This document shows positions 24,091-36,430 of a stretch of 64,000 bases of DNA, in pieces. Within the stretch, counting starts at the first letter, position 1; every line of letters begins with the position of its first letter. The stretch lies in contig JAJEKV010000226.1 in NCBI GenBank assembly GCA_021234155.1, forward strand, positions 622,001 through 686,000, given 5' to 3'. A model generated the notes under the pieces. That model did no database searches, was not told where the DNA came from, and was given only the letters and a program-made list of their open reading frames with translations. A program made the translations under genes and the position numbers. Origin of the DNA: Isoetes taiwanensis. Taxonomy: Eukaryota > Streptophyta > Lycopodiopsida > Isoetales > Isoetaceae.

Positions 24091-26200
24091 ATTGTTATCC
24101 AACAGGGGCTTCGTACATTACCAACACCTGTAAATCAAGAACGTTGATGACATTGAATTCTACAGGACCATGGAAGAGCAGAGACCACTTTCTACGCTAA
24201 AATTCCTAAAAAGATATAAACTTATATCAATGTATCTCATTGTTCCATGCAAAAATTGTATGAATGCCAATAGACCTCCAACAATATTGGGAAATATGAC
24301 CAAAATGCAATCTCATAAAACTATTAAAGAATGATAAGGCATGCTTCAGTAGAATCCACAAGACCATATAACCTCTAGTCAACTGAACTGATGAGTTAAC
24401 CTTGAATTCATGTTCAACTCAAAAGTTATGAAACAAAAGAGGGTTGCCCTTTGCCTTTCATGAAGGTATTACGGTTCTTATAAATACAATCAAAATATGA
24501 TAGTCTGATAATTTTGTGGTAAAGCATTTGCTTAAATTATAGGTTATGAGTTCCATTCATTATGTGGATTTCAAAAGGGGATAAAAGCTTGTACCAGCTA
24601 AAGTATTATTTGGGGACCACAAACATATCCAAAAAAGGTAATGACTTCGTGCTCTATGGTGTACCAGCTAAAAAAGTATTATTAAATACAGACCACAAAC
24701 ATATCCAAAAAAAGTAACCAACACCGTGTACTACTGGGAACTTGGGTAATATGAAAACAATTAATAAGTTTAAGCATTGAAGCATTCATTTTAGTCTCTA
24801 ATAGCATTATTATTATTTTAATATTAAGTATTAACATATGCTTGACTTTTATTTTGAAATTTTTGTATTGATTTTGGTGGAAACAAAAAACGAATTACCA
24901 GTTTCGAAAGTCCTTAGTGTCTTTTGGGAGTTTCAAAAGTGGTGCACCGTAGCATACTTTCATCCAAGATGACTTCCTAGTTTAGGTCCCAGCTCTAGCC
25001 ATAGGTAAAGCATTCTAATCCATCGGTCAAGATGCCAAAGGATTGCTGAGAATGCAAAGATATGTTAAACGAGACAGTAGTCAATTGAGAGGTGACCTGG
25101 TGATTGAAAGGTTAATATGTCAATTGATGAGATATACCAATATACTACCACCCTTGCCATCAAACAAGCCCAAGTGCAATTAAAAAATTAATAGAAGATA
25201 CCTAGAGAGCAAAGCAACATTATGAAAATGAGAACAATAAAATGGAAGTGAGTAAATAAAATGGAAGTAAGTCAAACGTCGTTCGAAATATCTCTAGGTG
25301 ATGTACAAACCAAGTTTCACATTTTTCTACCAATAATTAACAAAGTAAAAAATTCAATTCCAAATTCAACAATTGAGGTCTCGTTTAATCATTTCAAATC
25401 CTGACAACTTTTTATTCCATCTACATATAGGTGCTACACAGTTCTTAGTCTCCAGCTATAGAAGAAATCATTTCTAGATTTTTGAACAAACATATTCAAA
25501 CACTATTCCATTTTATAGCTAGGCCTATGCTAGATGTGGAAGTCTGAACCACTTAATTTTTCTATTTTCTTTTCCTTTTTTTTTTTTGTTTTTTCTCTCT
25601 TTTCTCTTTTCTGCTTCTTTCCCTTCCCTGGAAATACTAAGTTTATTCTTACGAGAGTTAAAAAGACAAAATACATGGCATAGAACTAGAAATATCTCTA
25701 GCTATTATATATATGTAAGGGTTTATTCAGATGAAAGTTTGTTCAGATGTATGGGTACGGGACATCCGTAAACCCTAGGACGATCAAATAAAAAAGTGGT
25801 TATCAGTTTGCCTAGGGTTGGTTGAATAAGTTTCGTGGGTAAATTGGCATTTAATGAAATGTTAAAGGACCATTTTTACATAACTATTTGTACAGATCAG
25901 GAATTGGATTGGAAATGTAGAGTGTATAGTTATTAAAGATATGTTATTGGCATTAACAAGCTAAACATGCAAGTATATAAGCTTTATATGAAAGGGAGGG
26001 AGTAGGAGTGGATTAGAGTATCTTACCATCTCTTTGGCACATTTAGGAAAAATAGTGTTAGGAAATAAATCCCTACCCATTTGTTGAGAGTTTGATAGAG
26101 CGCTAAGGAATAACAAAAGGACCTCTAAGGAATAACAAAACAAGTTTATCGTTGATGGCTGAAGAGCATATGGTTGTTCAGAAGCAAACCACTTATAAAT
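24091..26200. other. Gene-free stretch with a short tandem duplication
   Basis: No gene recognised. A 60-bp segment (gtaccagcta ... accacaaacatatcc) is duplicated at 24591-24650 and 24661-24720. A degenerate tRNA-like reading (ttttgtggtaaagcatt, then ggttatgagttccattc) at about 24515-24560 may be an old SINE. A pyrimidine-rich run lies at 25560-25620. Confidence 0.4.
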
Positions 26201-26275
26201 CGAATAGGATAGGATAGGATAGATTTTTACCATCCGCATTGACCAATAAGCTATGGGAGCTATAAAATGGGCTAG
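26200..26275 (-). mobile_element. LINE 3' end fragment with (TATCC)n tail
   Basis: On the plus strand, three to four repeats of ggata precede gatttttaccatccgcat, tgaccaataagc and tatgggagc. This is the reversed LINE 3' UTR pattern (gtcccatagg, ccaattgg, tccacgg, ataaaa). Only the extreme 3' end is recognisable. Confidence 0.5.
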
Positions 26276-27545
26276 TACAAACTAGAACATCACCGAACAT
26301 AATGAAAATGGTACAAAACTTGGGCAAAAGCCTAGATGAAAATATGACTTGGCCCAAAATCCAGACAATCAAATCAAACTTTAAATTATATGCAATAACA
26401 TATGGTTTTTGTTATCTAAACATAACCAAACCAATGATTGTGTGGCCAATGGCCGAGAATAAGAATCGTACTAGAAGAGAAGGAGGGCGATCAAGCCTTA
26501 CAACTTCTACCCGACAAGCAGAGACTACTTCATCGATATGTACATGCATCAAAGCCTCATCCAGATCTGTATGAGTGCGTCTTCGTCTCTGTAATCCCTA
26601 TGATATACAAATTTAGGGCTCTAGTATCCAAACCATGAGCTTGCTCATCCTGTGATGTTGATATTCCACTGTACCTACTGGTGGAGAAATTTGCACTCCC
26701 CTCTCAATTTCCACATTTGAAGTTTTGAGACATCTATTGTCTTTATAGAGTTCTGACCATTATAGTCAGTAACTGAGATAAGAACTAACTGTAAGAGTTG
26801 CATGTGTCCATCTCGAAATCGACATTGTCATAGTTGTGCCTTTCAAGCATCGCTCAAAATGAATACGCTGAACATCATCTCATATTGCAGGAGGCAAAGG
26901 TTGGACTCGAGTATCTAAAACGTGAATAAGATCATGATGTTATAGTGTAACAAGTTGTGTGTCATGGAAGACCAGAAGTACAAAAAGCAGATATCTACCA
27001 TGATAAATTTGATTGAATCATATGCCATTAGAAAGATCTTTAGAGCTCTCTAATGAGCCCAATATCATCTGATTCTGACATTTGTAGCTTAAGTTATGAG
27101 CTCAGGAACAATAGACATTCTCTCCCTAGCATTATTTGATTTTTGTGATTATGAAGATTGCTAACTGTGAAAGTTGGATTCATTGATGATTGTCGACTAA
27201 TGAAAAGAAAAGCACTTATAGGGCCATCTATGGTTCGTTTGCGAGGTATAACTGCAGAGACACTAAAGAAGATGCTTTTTGCCAAATTGAAAAAAGGAAG
27301 AGAAAAAAGAAAATATAAAACAATGCCCTATTTTCCCTTTCCAGCCGCTAGTCCCTACCTATAACCTATAAACACACATATATATGTACGTAAACACATA
27401 TGTGCACCCATGCACATTCCATCCACTCTCCTAACCCAAAAAAAGGCGGAGAAAAACTCATGATAAGATAGATAGGAAAGAAGTGCGAACGTGTAGTCGC
27501 GATAGCGATTTGAGATAATGGGATTTGTAGAATAAAGATGGAAGT
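26276..27545. other. Gene-free stretch
   Basis: Only short unassigned ORFs. No feature recognised. Confidence 0.4.
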
Positions 27546-27665
27546 TAAAGAAGGAAGGAAGGAAGGAAGGAAGTATATTTTAACGTCCGCGGAGGCCAAA
27601 CTTGACCTATGAGAAAATAGGAAGTAGACATGTTGAGCTTGTTCAGTAACTTGTTTGTTGTAAGA
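27546..27665 (-). mobile_element. LINE 3' end with (TTCC)n tail
   Basis: Plus-strand gaaggaaggaagg is followed by tatattttaacgtccgcgga, ggccaaac and gacctatgag. This is the reverse of the 3' end at 23440-23540 (ctcatagg, ggcctcc, ggacgttaaaata). It is the same subfamily, and the copy is very short. Confidence 0.7.
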
Positions 27666-28827
27666 AAGAAAGCACAAGGTAGTTAATGAATTGTGGAATC
27701 ATCATTGGACTCACTGCTTTAAGAGATAAAAGAGTGATGTTATATATTGATTAAGAAACATACTAAGTAAACGTTCATAAACAATCTCTCATCATAACTA
27801 AGTATATTATTGTAAATCCCTTTATAGTTAAATTTGGGCTATTGGAGCCCTGAATATGTCCAGCATCAATCAAATATGGCTATAGGAATAGGAACCCTAG
27901 AATCAAACTAACGTTCTTATAAATATACGGTCCAAAGCCTAGTTCAAACCAATCAAATACATAAAGGTTTAGTATGTCCCCGCGTATTGAAGGGGGGCGA
28001 AGTAAGTGCTCTTGCATCTATAGCGTAAAACTTTAGTGCAGATAAATGATATGGAACTTAGGTTATTTCAATCGGCATCTCCAACAAGCCAAGAATTAGA
28101 AAATTACCCAATACTCTTTTTCCATAAGTTCCTCCACATGGGTCTCTTCATTTCGAACCTAAAAAAGCTTGCACACAATATGCATTGAAAGGTATATGGA
28201 ATCCATTTGTATCAACTGAATTAGACAAATTGAATATGCAATTTGCACCCCCTATTACAATAGCTAATTTAATAAAAAGGGGGCAGTGAGCTCCTCATGA
28301 TGAATCCTGCTAAACCCAATGAAAAATTGTAATCCAATAACTCCTTATTAAGAATGAACACAAGCCTTGGCTAGGATTGTCCGTCAGCGAACACTTATGC
28401 ATTTTGCATCAGCTTTACTTGATGATCAGAACCCATTATGGCTGTCTTGCTACTTGTCATATAGCCATTATGTTCTAGGATAAGAGAATGTTATGGTGTA
28501 GCACTTCTAGAATCCTCAAAAGTACATGTGTTAGGTATTTTTAAAACTGGTACTTTCTACTTTTTCTTTCAATCAAAAATTTTCAAAACAAAAGGCAAGA
28601 ACATGTCAATCTGTAGGATTAACATAATTCATTTTATTATAGACTAAAATGAATGGATTAATACTTAAACATATTTTGCATTTATGAAAGTTCCCGGTAT
28701 ACAATGTTGAGTACTTTTGGGCACTTTTCTAGTTCCTTAAATGGAAAAGACTGATCTTGGAGCACTACCTGGTGAACGAGGCCCAGAAGTAGTTGCTTTT
28801 AAAGGGAACACAATCACAGGAACCTAT
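27666..28827. other. Gene-free stretch
   Basis: AT-rich, with no recognisable gene or repeat. Confidence 0.4.
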
Positions 28828-29400
28828 GAGAATTGAATTGAATTGAATTGAATAAATATTTTTGTCGTTCATGAAGACCAATTGGCCTATAGAACCAAAA
28901 AATGAACCGCGGCAAATGTATTAGCATCCAAATTCATAGACCCCCATCCGAAGTGTTTTTTAGGGAAAAACCATGGGAGTAATAAGAATGCTGACAAACT
29001 GTACAAATATACATCATAAAATGTTGTGATATATGTTAAGACCATGTTCCAGGATATAACTGAGCCCGCATCTCCATGACTTCTTGGAGATATGGTCCTA
29101 GTGAATGCACTGTGCTCAATATCACATGCAGCAGCTGGTTGGGCCTGACCAACTCAACATAGCATGCCCGAATATGATCATACTCCAGACAGCTTTGAAG
29201 AGGTGACATTCATCCTCAACGGCTTCCACTTGGCATGGCTGACAAAGCTTGTCTTGCCATAACTCTCCAATCCATCTGTCTCTCTCAAATCAGAGACGGT
29301 GCGCATTGTGCAAATTGGGGCAATGATCTGCGCGTCTTCATAGCCATTTGCAGTCGAGACACCATCACCTAATAGCCTGGATCAAATAAGTACAAGATAG
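28828..29400 (-). mobile_element. LINE 3' end with zinc-knuckle relic and (TTCAA)n tail
   Basis: Plus-strand (gaatt)n at about 28831-28853 is followed by gtcgttcatgaagaccaatt and ggcctatagaacc. Further right, minus-strand translation near 29210-29260 gives LCQPCQVEAVEDECHL, the CxxC...H signature of LINE ORF2 C-termini. It is truncated upstream and interrupted by stops. Confidence 0.75.
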
Positions 29401-31530
29401 TGTTCCTCCAACAATAGTATAGATAATTGGTTATTTGTTAGCAATCTGAAATCATTTCTCGGACTGGGGCCCATTTCCTCCAAGAAAAGTTGTTCCACCC
29501 ATGTTGCCTTCTAAGGGCCTCTTCAGATGTAAGAAAGGCAAATGTCAAAGATAAACAAAATGTTTAGTTATTTTGGGTGTGAAACTTTTTTGTTGTTTAA
29601 TAGACAATTTTTTGTCATCAATTTTGTTGAGTTAAATAAGTAGAAAATGAATTTAAGAATAGAATTGAAACTGCAACCACTTAAATGAAGTAGAAAAGGA
29701 AGTATGAGATGCATTATACAAAATAACAAATTCAGGCAGCAAAGGCCAGGTGTGAGCATTCTAGTATCACTACATTTTTTGTCTTCAATATTATTTAACA
29801 AAGAAAAGGAACTTCTGGAGGCCACAACATCATACAAGAATGTCGATGAAATTCGCAAAGAGATATGACCATTGCAATTGCACAGTGCTCATTTTATTTA
29901 CTTATGAAGTAGGCTGAAGACGATGAACATAGACTTTCAACAAAGGCTAGAGAAGATGAAAGAAGTAGCCTCATCTTCGAGCAACATATTTGGGCTGCAA
30001 CTTAACTTTCCATCTTTTGAAGCAGCCAAAACCATCTTCAATTGCATTTACAAGTTGTTTTTACTATAGATAAACCTATTATCCATCCTGTGTATTGCAC
30101 ATTGCATGCACGGTTTCCATCCAATATGCGCATATCTTTCTCAAAGAAGATCAACTTGCCCTTCTTGTGAAATCCATATGCCCCATAACTGGTTTAAGTC
30201 CAATGGACTGCCATCTAGATTCCAGTGGAATCTGTTCCCTATTGCTTTGTAATATAACCAATTGAAAAGAGCCGAGGACTGATTAAGCACATTGACGTGG
30301 AGAAGCCTCGTATAATTATGCAATCCATTGGAGAATGCACCTTATTATCTTTCTTTAGCCCAATCTTGAAAAGAGGCAATGTTGAATAAACTAACAGTTA
30401 TAAAAGGGTGAAGAATAAGTTCTGCTTATTAAGTATAGGTAGTTTGGCTTTAATGACTACATATGCTTATTTAATTTTGTCATTTGGATGGCTCAGGTTC
30501 AATTTGAATATATTGAAATCTTATAGTATACCATATAGTATTCCGCTTGAAATCTTATAGAATCTTGTTATACAGTATAGCAAATTTTGTACTTGCATAC
30601 CCCACAAACGAGGAACTTTACGTACGGTGTAGATTAAGGAATAAGGGGTGAATATGCCTATCCAACAACTCTCGCTGCCCTACGTCACCCCCCGTGTGAA
30701 TATGCACCCAAACCAAAGGGGGTTTAAGGGGGATTTTAATTTAAATGTGTTGGACCCAATAGTTGTGTTAATTAATGTCAATGGTAGTTATGTGTTGGTT
30801 ATTAATGTAAATGGTTGTTATGTGTTGGTTGTTATGTGTTGGGGGATTTAATTTTTATATGTTGGATGTTAATGGTTTGTGTTGCTAAAAAATTTTTTTT
30901 GGCCCCTTTGAGGCCTTAGGGGCGCCTCCGGTGACAAAAATTTTAGAATTCAAACCAAAAAAAAACTAGAATTCATTTGAGGCTTTCATCACCTGTAGCT
31001 TTTGAATTTGATCACAATAAAACAAATAGAACATAAGTAAAAGTTACTATAAAGATAGAGCAGATTGATCCCATTATTCTGAAAGTCATAAAGTTTGCAA
31101 CACTCATACACAAACATTTTTCAACTGGAATTTAACAGCAGCCTTTGGCCTCCATGGATTCTTGTGGTGAGAAACCAAAGTGGAAAACTTTTCTGCTTGT
31201 TAGCACAAGGATCTAGAAGCCTTGGAATTTGCTTAATAACTGCCTCAAAATCTAAAAATACATGGTAATTTTTTGCAAGATTCATTCGGAATGAGCCATA
31301 AAACAATATCCAATAGCACAATGTGATTAATCGGTGGTAGGATGTGTTAGCCTACCAAACCCGGCCGAAAAATTGATGTTTTAGCATAGATAACTAAACC
31401 AAACATATCCATATCATACACTATCAAAAAGATCTCGGAGAGAGCTTTCCAACGCAATAAAAATCATCAAAAGTTATGATAAGAAATGTGTTGCCGAAGG
31501 GGAAACTGCACTACATGCGCCCTTCAAACA
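29401..31530. other. Gene-free stretch
   Basis: No gene found. From about 30740 to 30880 there is a degenerate tandem of tgtgttggtt and taatgtnaatggt. Near 30895-30930 a GC-rich patch reads cccctttgaggccttagggg. Confidence 0.4.
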
Positions 31531-31791
31531 CTTCATGTGCCCATTATGCACCACACACACAAAAAAGGGCTTTTGTTGTGAGCCATTGGTTGTTGGGCTA
31601 AAATCAATGGTCCTTCATGTGCCCATTATGCACCACACGCACAAAAAAAGGGCTTTTGTTGTGAGCCATTGGTTGTTGGGCTAAAATCAATGGCCCTTCA
31701 TGTGCCCATTATGCACCACACGCACAAGAAAAGGGCTTTTGTTGTGAGCCATTGGTTGTTGACCATTGAAAAAAAAGGCTAAAATCAATGG
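31531..31791 (+). repeat. Three-copy tandem repeat, 82-83 bp
   Basis: Copies start with cttcatgtgcccattatgca at 31531, 31613 and 31696. They share gggcttttgttgtgagccat and ttggttgttg. The third copy carries a short insertion near 31765. Confidence 0.9.
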
Positions 31792-32098
31792 CTCAGAAAT
31801 GGTGCACTCTAGATGTACGCATTAGTACATCCATTTGAATACATCACGAAATCATAGGAAAACCTTAGTGAAAAGCGTACAAAAACACAAAGAAAACCCC
31901 CTGTTATTATGCTACATATTGGAGTCTATTTGGCATGACGAACATAATTGAAGACAATGATGCCCAAATAGTACAAGAAGAATGTGAAATAGCAATGAGA
32001 ATAGATGCTTAAGTTTTCAAATTGGATAAGCTTGCAAATATTCTAAAGAAACAAATGAGAGAAAAAGAAATTGATTTGGCATCAGTTGAAAAATCTCC
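31792..32098. other. Gene-free stretch
   Basis: No recognisable feature. Confidence 0.4.
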
Positions 32099-32760
32099 TT
32101 CAAATTGAATTGAATTGAGCTAAATTAAATTTTATCATCCACGAAGATTAAAAAAAAAAAAAAAACCGGTCTTAACCCGATACAAAAAGGAGAGCAGAGC
32201 AAGCCCATTACTACCCAAGATAATCCCCTTCCCTTCCCCCCCTGCGCGCGGCCTCTGAAGGGCTTTCGAGGGAAAAGATTTAACATAGACTCATTGAGAA
32301 ATTGTATATCTGTGCATTTTTACGTATGGATATGATGATGCGGAACATATTTCATCTCGCTTGCCAAGAACCTTCAGGATAAGGATGATAATGCTATTAC
32401 TGCACGGGCAAATGTAGCATCTACTTAGGTGTAATCAACATATCGTGCTCGAATTGCCAGACAAATCTGAAGAGTGTCAGATTCCTCATCAATGACTCCC
32501 ATCTGGCAGCATATGCATATCCTGTTTCCATGCTCCTCGTTGCATGTTTCATCTTAGAGACAATGTGCACAAGTATAAATTGATGCAATTGTTTTTAGTG
32601 TGTTGTTTTGACTTTTTCCAAAGTACTGGCATCCCAAAGCTTACCAAGAAAGCATGTATCGAGATACATTTTAAGTGAGTGTGCTCTTCTATATTTCGTA
32701 CATGTACACATCCTTGCTCCTGGACATTTCATCTGGTAATGCCAAACAGATTTCTTCTAA
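32099..32760 (-). mobile_element. LINE 3' end with (TTCAA)n-like tail
   Basis: Plus-strand aattgaattgaattgagc is followed by ttttatcatccacgaaga and an A-run, then ggctttcgagggaaaa. The sequence from about 32440 to 32760 aligns in general pattern with the zinc-knuckle region of the neighbouring LINE copies on the minus strand. It is heavily decayed. Confidence 0.6.
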
Positions 32761-33378
32761 GAATAAAAGAGTTGCCTATAGGGCACTGGCGAATAATGGT
32801 TTGCTACTGCGTTATTTTGCTACATTTTTATTGCTCTAAAACATAAGCCATTGCACAATGCTATTAACGTTATTGGGAACTTCGGGCTATTGAGCATGAA
32901 GACCTTCTCTACAAGGTTTTTAAGAAAAGAGGTGCCTGCTGTAAGGTCAGGGGCAGTGGAGTTCATGAAATTTTGCATCAAATATTTTTATTGTTGGTAT
33001 ATAGTCTTCCAATCATTTAGTAATTAACTCTTTCGGGCATTTCATTCCAAAATTAATGGATACGTTCATTTTCAAATAGATGATACATAGTTTAAAAGTG
33101 AATTCAAAAATCTTTGCCATATTAAGTTGTCAATTGTTTTTATAAAGTGGAACGAATTTAGCATCAGAACAACAATGTTGATTGATCCTTATAAGTATGT
33201 AAAATTTTTGAAAACCATCTAGACTCCTGCATCGCACGCATGCCTAACATAAATGACAATGATTATCTGCTAAAGGCTATGGTATCATATTTAAAAAGCT
33301 AATTCTAGAAGTGAATGTACTTGCATATGTACAAAGGTCTATGTCTATGCATTACGATGAAAAGAGCACAAAAATATT
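32761..33378. other. Gene-free stretch
   Basis: AT-rich; nothing recognised. Confidence 0.4.
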
Positions 33379-33600
33379 TGAATTGAATTGAATTTTATCG
33401 TTCTAAATGACCTAAACAAAGAGCACAACAGATCTATTACTGCCTAGGATTAAAAATGACATAACTGATGGGAGTTGCTAGTATCCCGCGAGGATATATT
33501 GCTAGTATATCCATTGAAGCCATCTGCAACATCACATGTAGGGGTTGGTTAGGTGTAACCAAGCCGGCATATCGTGTTCTGATAGGCCCACATGCAGGGT
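33379..33600 (-). mobile_element. LINE 3' end with (TTCAA)n tail
   Basis: Plus-strand tttgaattgaattgaatttt is followed by atcgttctaaatgacc and a short 3' UTR containing gcctaggatta. A second LINE 3' end starts directly after it at 33609, so two copies stand head to tail. Confidence 0.65.
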
Positions 33601-33608
33601 AATTTAGA

Positions 33609-34105
33609 ATGAGAATGAGAATGAGAATGATTTTTTATCGTCCACTGAGGCCAATCGGCCTATGGGACCCATAAGGAGCGCAGCAAACTTATTACTGTCC
33701 GGGTTAAAAAAACCCCCGCCCCGAAGGGTTTTCGAGGGAAAAACCGTGGCAGTAATAAGAATGCTGTCAAACTGTACAAGTATACATCAATGTGTATATA
33801 CATGTCAAGTGTGTGCCCGAGGACATAACTGATCTCGCATGTCCATAACCTCCTCAAGGTATGATCCCAAAGACCGTCACGGATCTTTTTGTGCTCAATG
33901 TCACATGTAGCGGTGGCGGGCGACCAACTCAAAGATAGCTGGCGTCCGAATTTGATCATATGCTGGGCAACTTTGAAGGGTATGGCATGCATCAATCACT
34001 TCTAGTTGACAATATAGGCAGATCCTACCTTCTCGCTCTTCCTGAGCCCATCTGCATATCTCAATTCTGAGGTGATGCACACAAGTGCAAACGGATGCAA
34101 TCATT
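33609..34105 (-). mobile_element. LINE 3' end with zinc knuckle and hexamer tail
   Basis: Plus-strand (gaatga)n at 33609-33631 is followed by tttatcgtccactgaggcc, aatcggcctatgggaccca, then ccccgccccgaaggg and tttcgagggaaaaa. The minus-strand frame 34104-33901 carries CLYCQLEVIDACHTLQSCPAY, the CxxC...H...C signature of the ORF2 C-terminus. It is the best preserved 3' end of this family here, truncated at about 34105 next to a (TATC)n run. Confidence 0.85.
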
Positions 34106-34112
34106 ATATGCT

Positions 34113-34202
<90 letters not shown>

Positions 34203-34213
34203 CATCCATCCAT
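34113..34213. repeat. (TATC)n microsatellite
   Basis: About 22 perfect TCTA units (34113-34202) are followed by tccatccatccat. It abuts the 5' truncation point of a minus-strand LINE fragment. It may be the tail of another, lost LINE copy, since (TATC)n is also the tail at 42774-42793. Confidence 0.95.
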
Positions 34214-34876
34214 AAAAAAAAGGTAACAAAAAATAAGGATACAATGTCTCATTCGGTAATGACCTTTAAGGATATGTATGGAAGAGTAGGATGACCTTTG
34301 AGTATAATAAGGTGACATTCGTCAAAAGCACATCAATATTTTTCTATTTTATTTTTTTGAGCTAGAGGAGGGAGGATGCTCTCGAGACATATGTATAGTT
34401 GAGCTTAGCAATTCAGTCATACAGATGTATTGTCATGGAATTAAGTATGTACTATGGGAGATTGCTATGAGCGCACCATGGTAATCATATTGAAGAGACC
34501 TACAAGGAATAGCTAAGAAGTAGATTGTCTTTATGTAAACTCCCTATACTTTCATTACCTCCAAAAGCATAACTGTATAGGAGTCTGGGTAAAGCTTAGG
34601 TAATCTCCCTGATATGTCTATTGTCAAGTAGTGCGGTTACTGTCGGAGACCATTTTTTGATGCATCATCACTTAAATATATATGTTTCGCTGCGATGGCT
34701 CATAATTCAGTGAAGGAGTAGGACTTCAGATGTCTGTTGCATTCATATCTTGGGCGCTCTAGCGATATGATGAATTCATAAGATCTTATAACAGTCACAG
34801 ACAATGAAACTGCAAATATACCCCCCTTTGTAGATTGACTTTTCTTATCTTGATAGTACAATTGACCTTGCAACGT
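34214..34876. other. Gene-free stretch
   Basis: No gene or RNA recognised. Confidence 0.4.
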
Positions 34877-35060
34877 GTATGGTACGCTAATTAATACTCT
34901 TCTCTACTTTTTCCTTATGTTATCATATAGTTTATGGTTCACAAAAATCTGAAGGTTTTATAGTGAAATGTATGGTACGCTAATTAATACTCTTCTCTAC
35001 TTTTTCCTTATGTTATCATATAGTTTATGGTTCACAAATCTGAAGGTTTTATAGTGAAAT
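34877..35060 (+). repeat. Recent tandem duplication, 93-bp period
   Basis: Two nearly identical copies start gtatggtacgctaattaata at 34877 and 34970. The visible difference is a 2-bp change in an A run (cacaaaaatc versus cacaaatc). The high identity points to a young event. Confidence 0.9.
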
Positions 35061-36430
35061 GTTTTTTGCACTCAGAGTTTTGTAGAAAAAAATTAGGATG
35101 GCTTTACTACTAGGAAATGGTTGATTTCTTCGAGTTAAAACGCTTTGTTTTTACGAGATTCTATGGCATATCTCTTAGAATATGGCAGTCTTAAATGCGG
35201 GTTGAGTTGCCATTATAAACCTCATGCTAATAGTAGCTTGTTACGAGTATCGAGAATAACATAATTCTGAGTCCTATATAACAAGATCTAATATTATATA
35301 CAATAGAAGAGTTCACCTATATATATGTCATGTTTTTAGAAGATACCAAATTGTCTTGAACGATTTGTTCATTTCAAATGATTGGGATAAAAGGGAGGGA
35401 AAATATCGTGCTTTTGTACTCCATGCCATTACGTTATGGGACATTAAAGAATCACATGCCGTTTAAGGCACACAAGCATTGAAGTATTAATAAAATTCGA
35501 ACTCTACTACTTTATATCAGCTCTAGTTGTGACTAAATGAGCGCAAAGACAAATATTTTACTAGCATACCGTATGAGGCAATTTAGAAACAAGAAAACCA
35601 TGTGGCACACTTAAAACATACATATACAACAAATGTTTGTTTGAGTGCTACTCGACACCAGACCATCTTTTCACGAATGGATAATATTAACAAAAGCTAA
35701 CATTCTTGCACGAACTAAGGTGTCTAATAACCCCTATTTGTTAGCTCTTATATAAGAATTTCAAACAACATATAACATTGACTTTATGCTCTTCCGCCTT
35801 GAGTAGAATGGTGTAGAAACAACTTCACATGCATATCATCGTGTAGGAATGGACGCTTTCCTTAGTGCAACATATAGTAAAAAGTATAAGGAATATAGTA
35901 TATGTTATTATTATTATGCAGAGAAGATTTCACTTCAAAATAATATATTGATTTCTTACTAAATAATAAATGCATGATCCTAGCTAAACCTATTTGCATC
36001 TATTATATAAGACAAGACATAGTAGTGGACGTCCACGAATATGCATCCATTAATGGAGAAAAACAATCTTACGTTTGCTCCTATCTGATTACAAGACATA
36101 ATAGCTCGATAAGTGCATGTGCATGTGCATGTTCATGTGAGAACATGAGGTAGGAACTATTTAAAGTCATGGCAAAGGGGACAAAGGGCATATACCATAG
36201 TTGTATGTTAATTAAACAATATTGCCAATGGAGGTATTAAAACCTATAATTCTTTTCTTTGCAAAACTTGCAAAGTTTGTTGCATATTATACATCTTATG
36301 AATCCTTGTGCTATCACTTTCTAATATTGAATGAAATTCTTACAAGGAGTCCATGGAAAAAATTAACGGCTATTAATAGCCAAATGACAAATTTTTAAGG
36401 GGTGTAGGTGGCGAATTTTATGAAGAGGGG
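35061..36430. other. Gene-free stretch
   Basis: AT-rich; nothing recognised. Confidence 0.4.

Noticed and set aside
34085-34294. Open frame with repeated Ile-Tyr-Leu-Ser
   Set aside because: A translation of the (TATC)n microsatellite.
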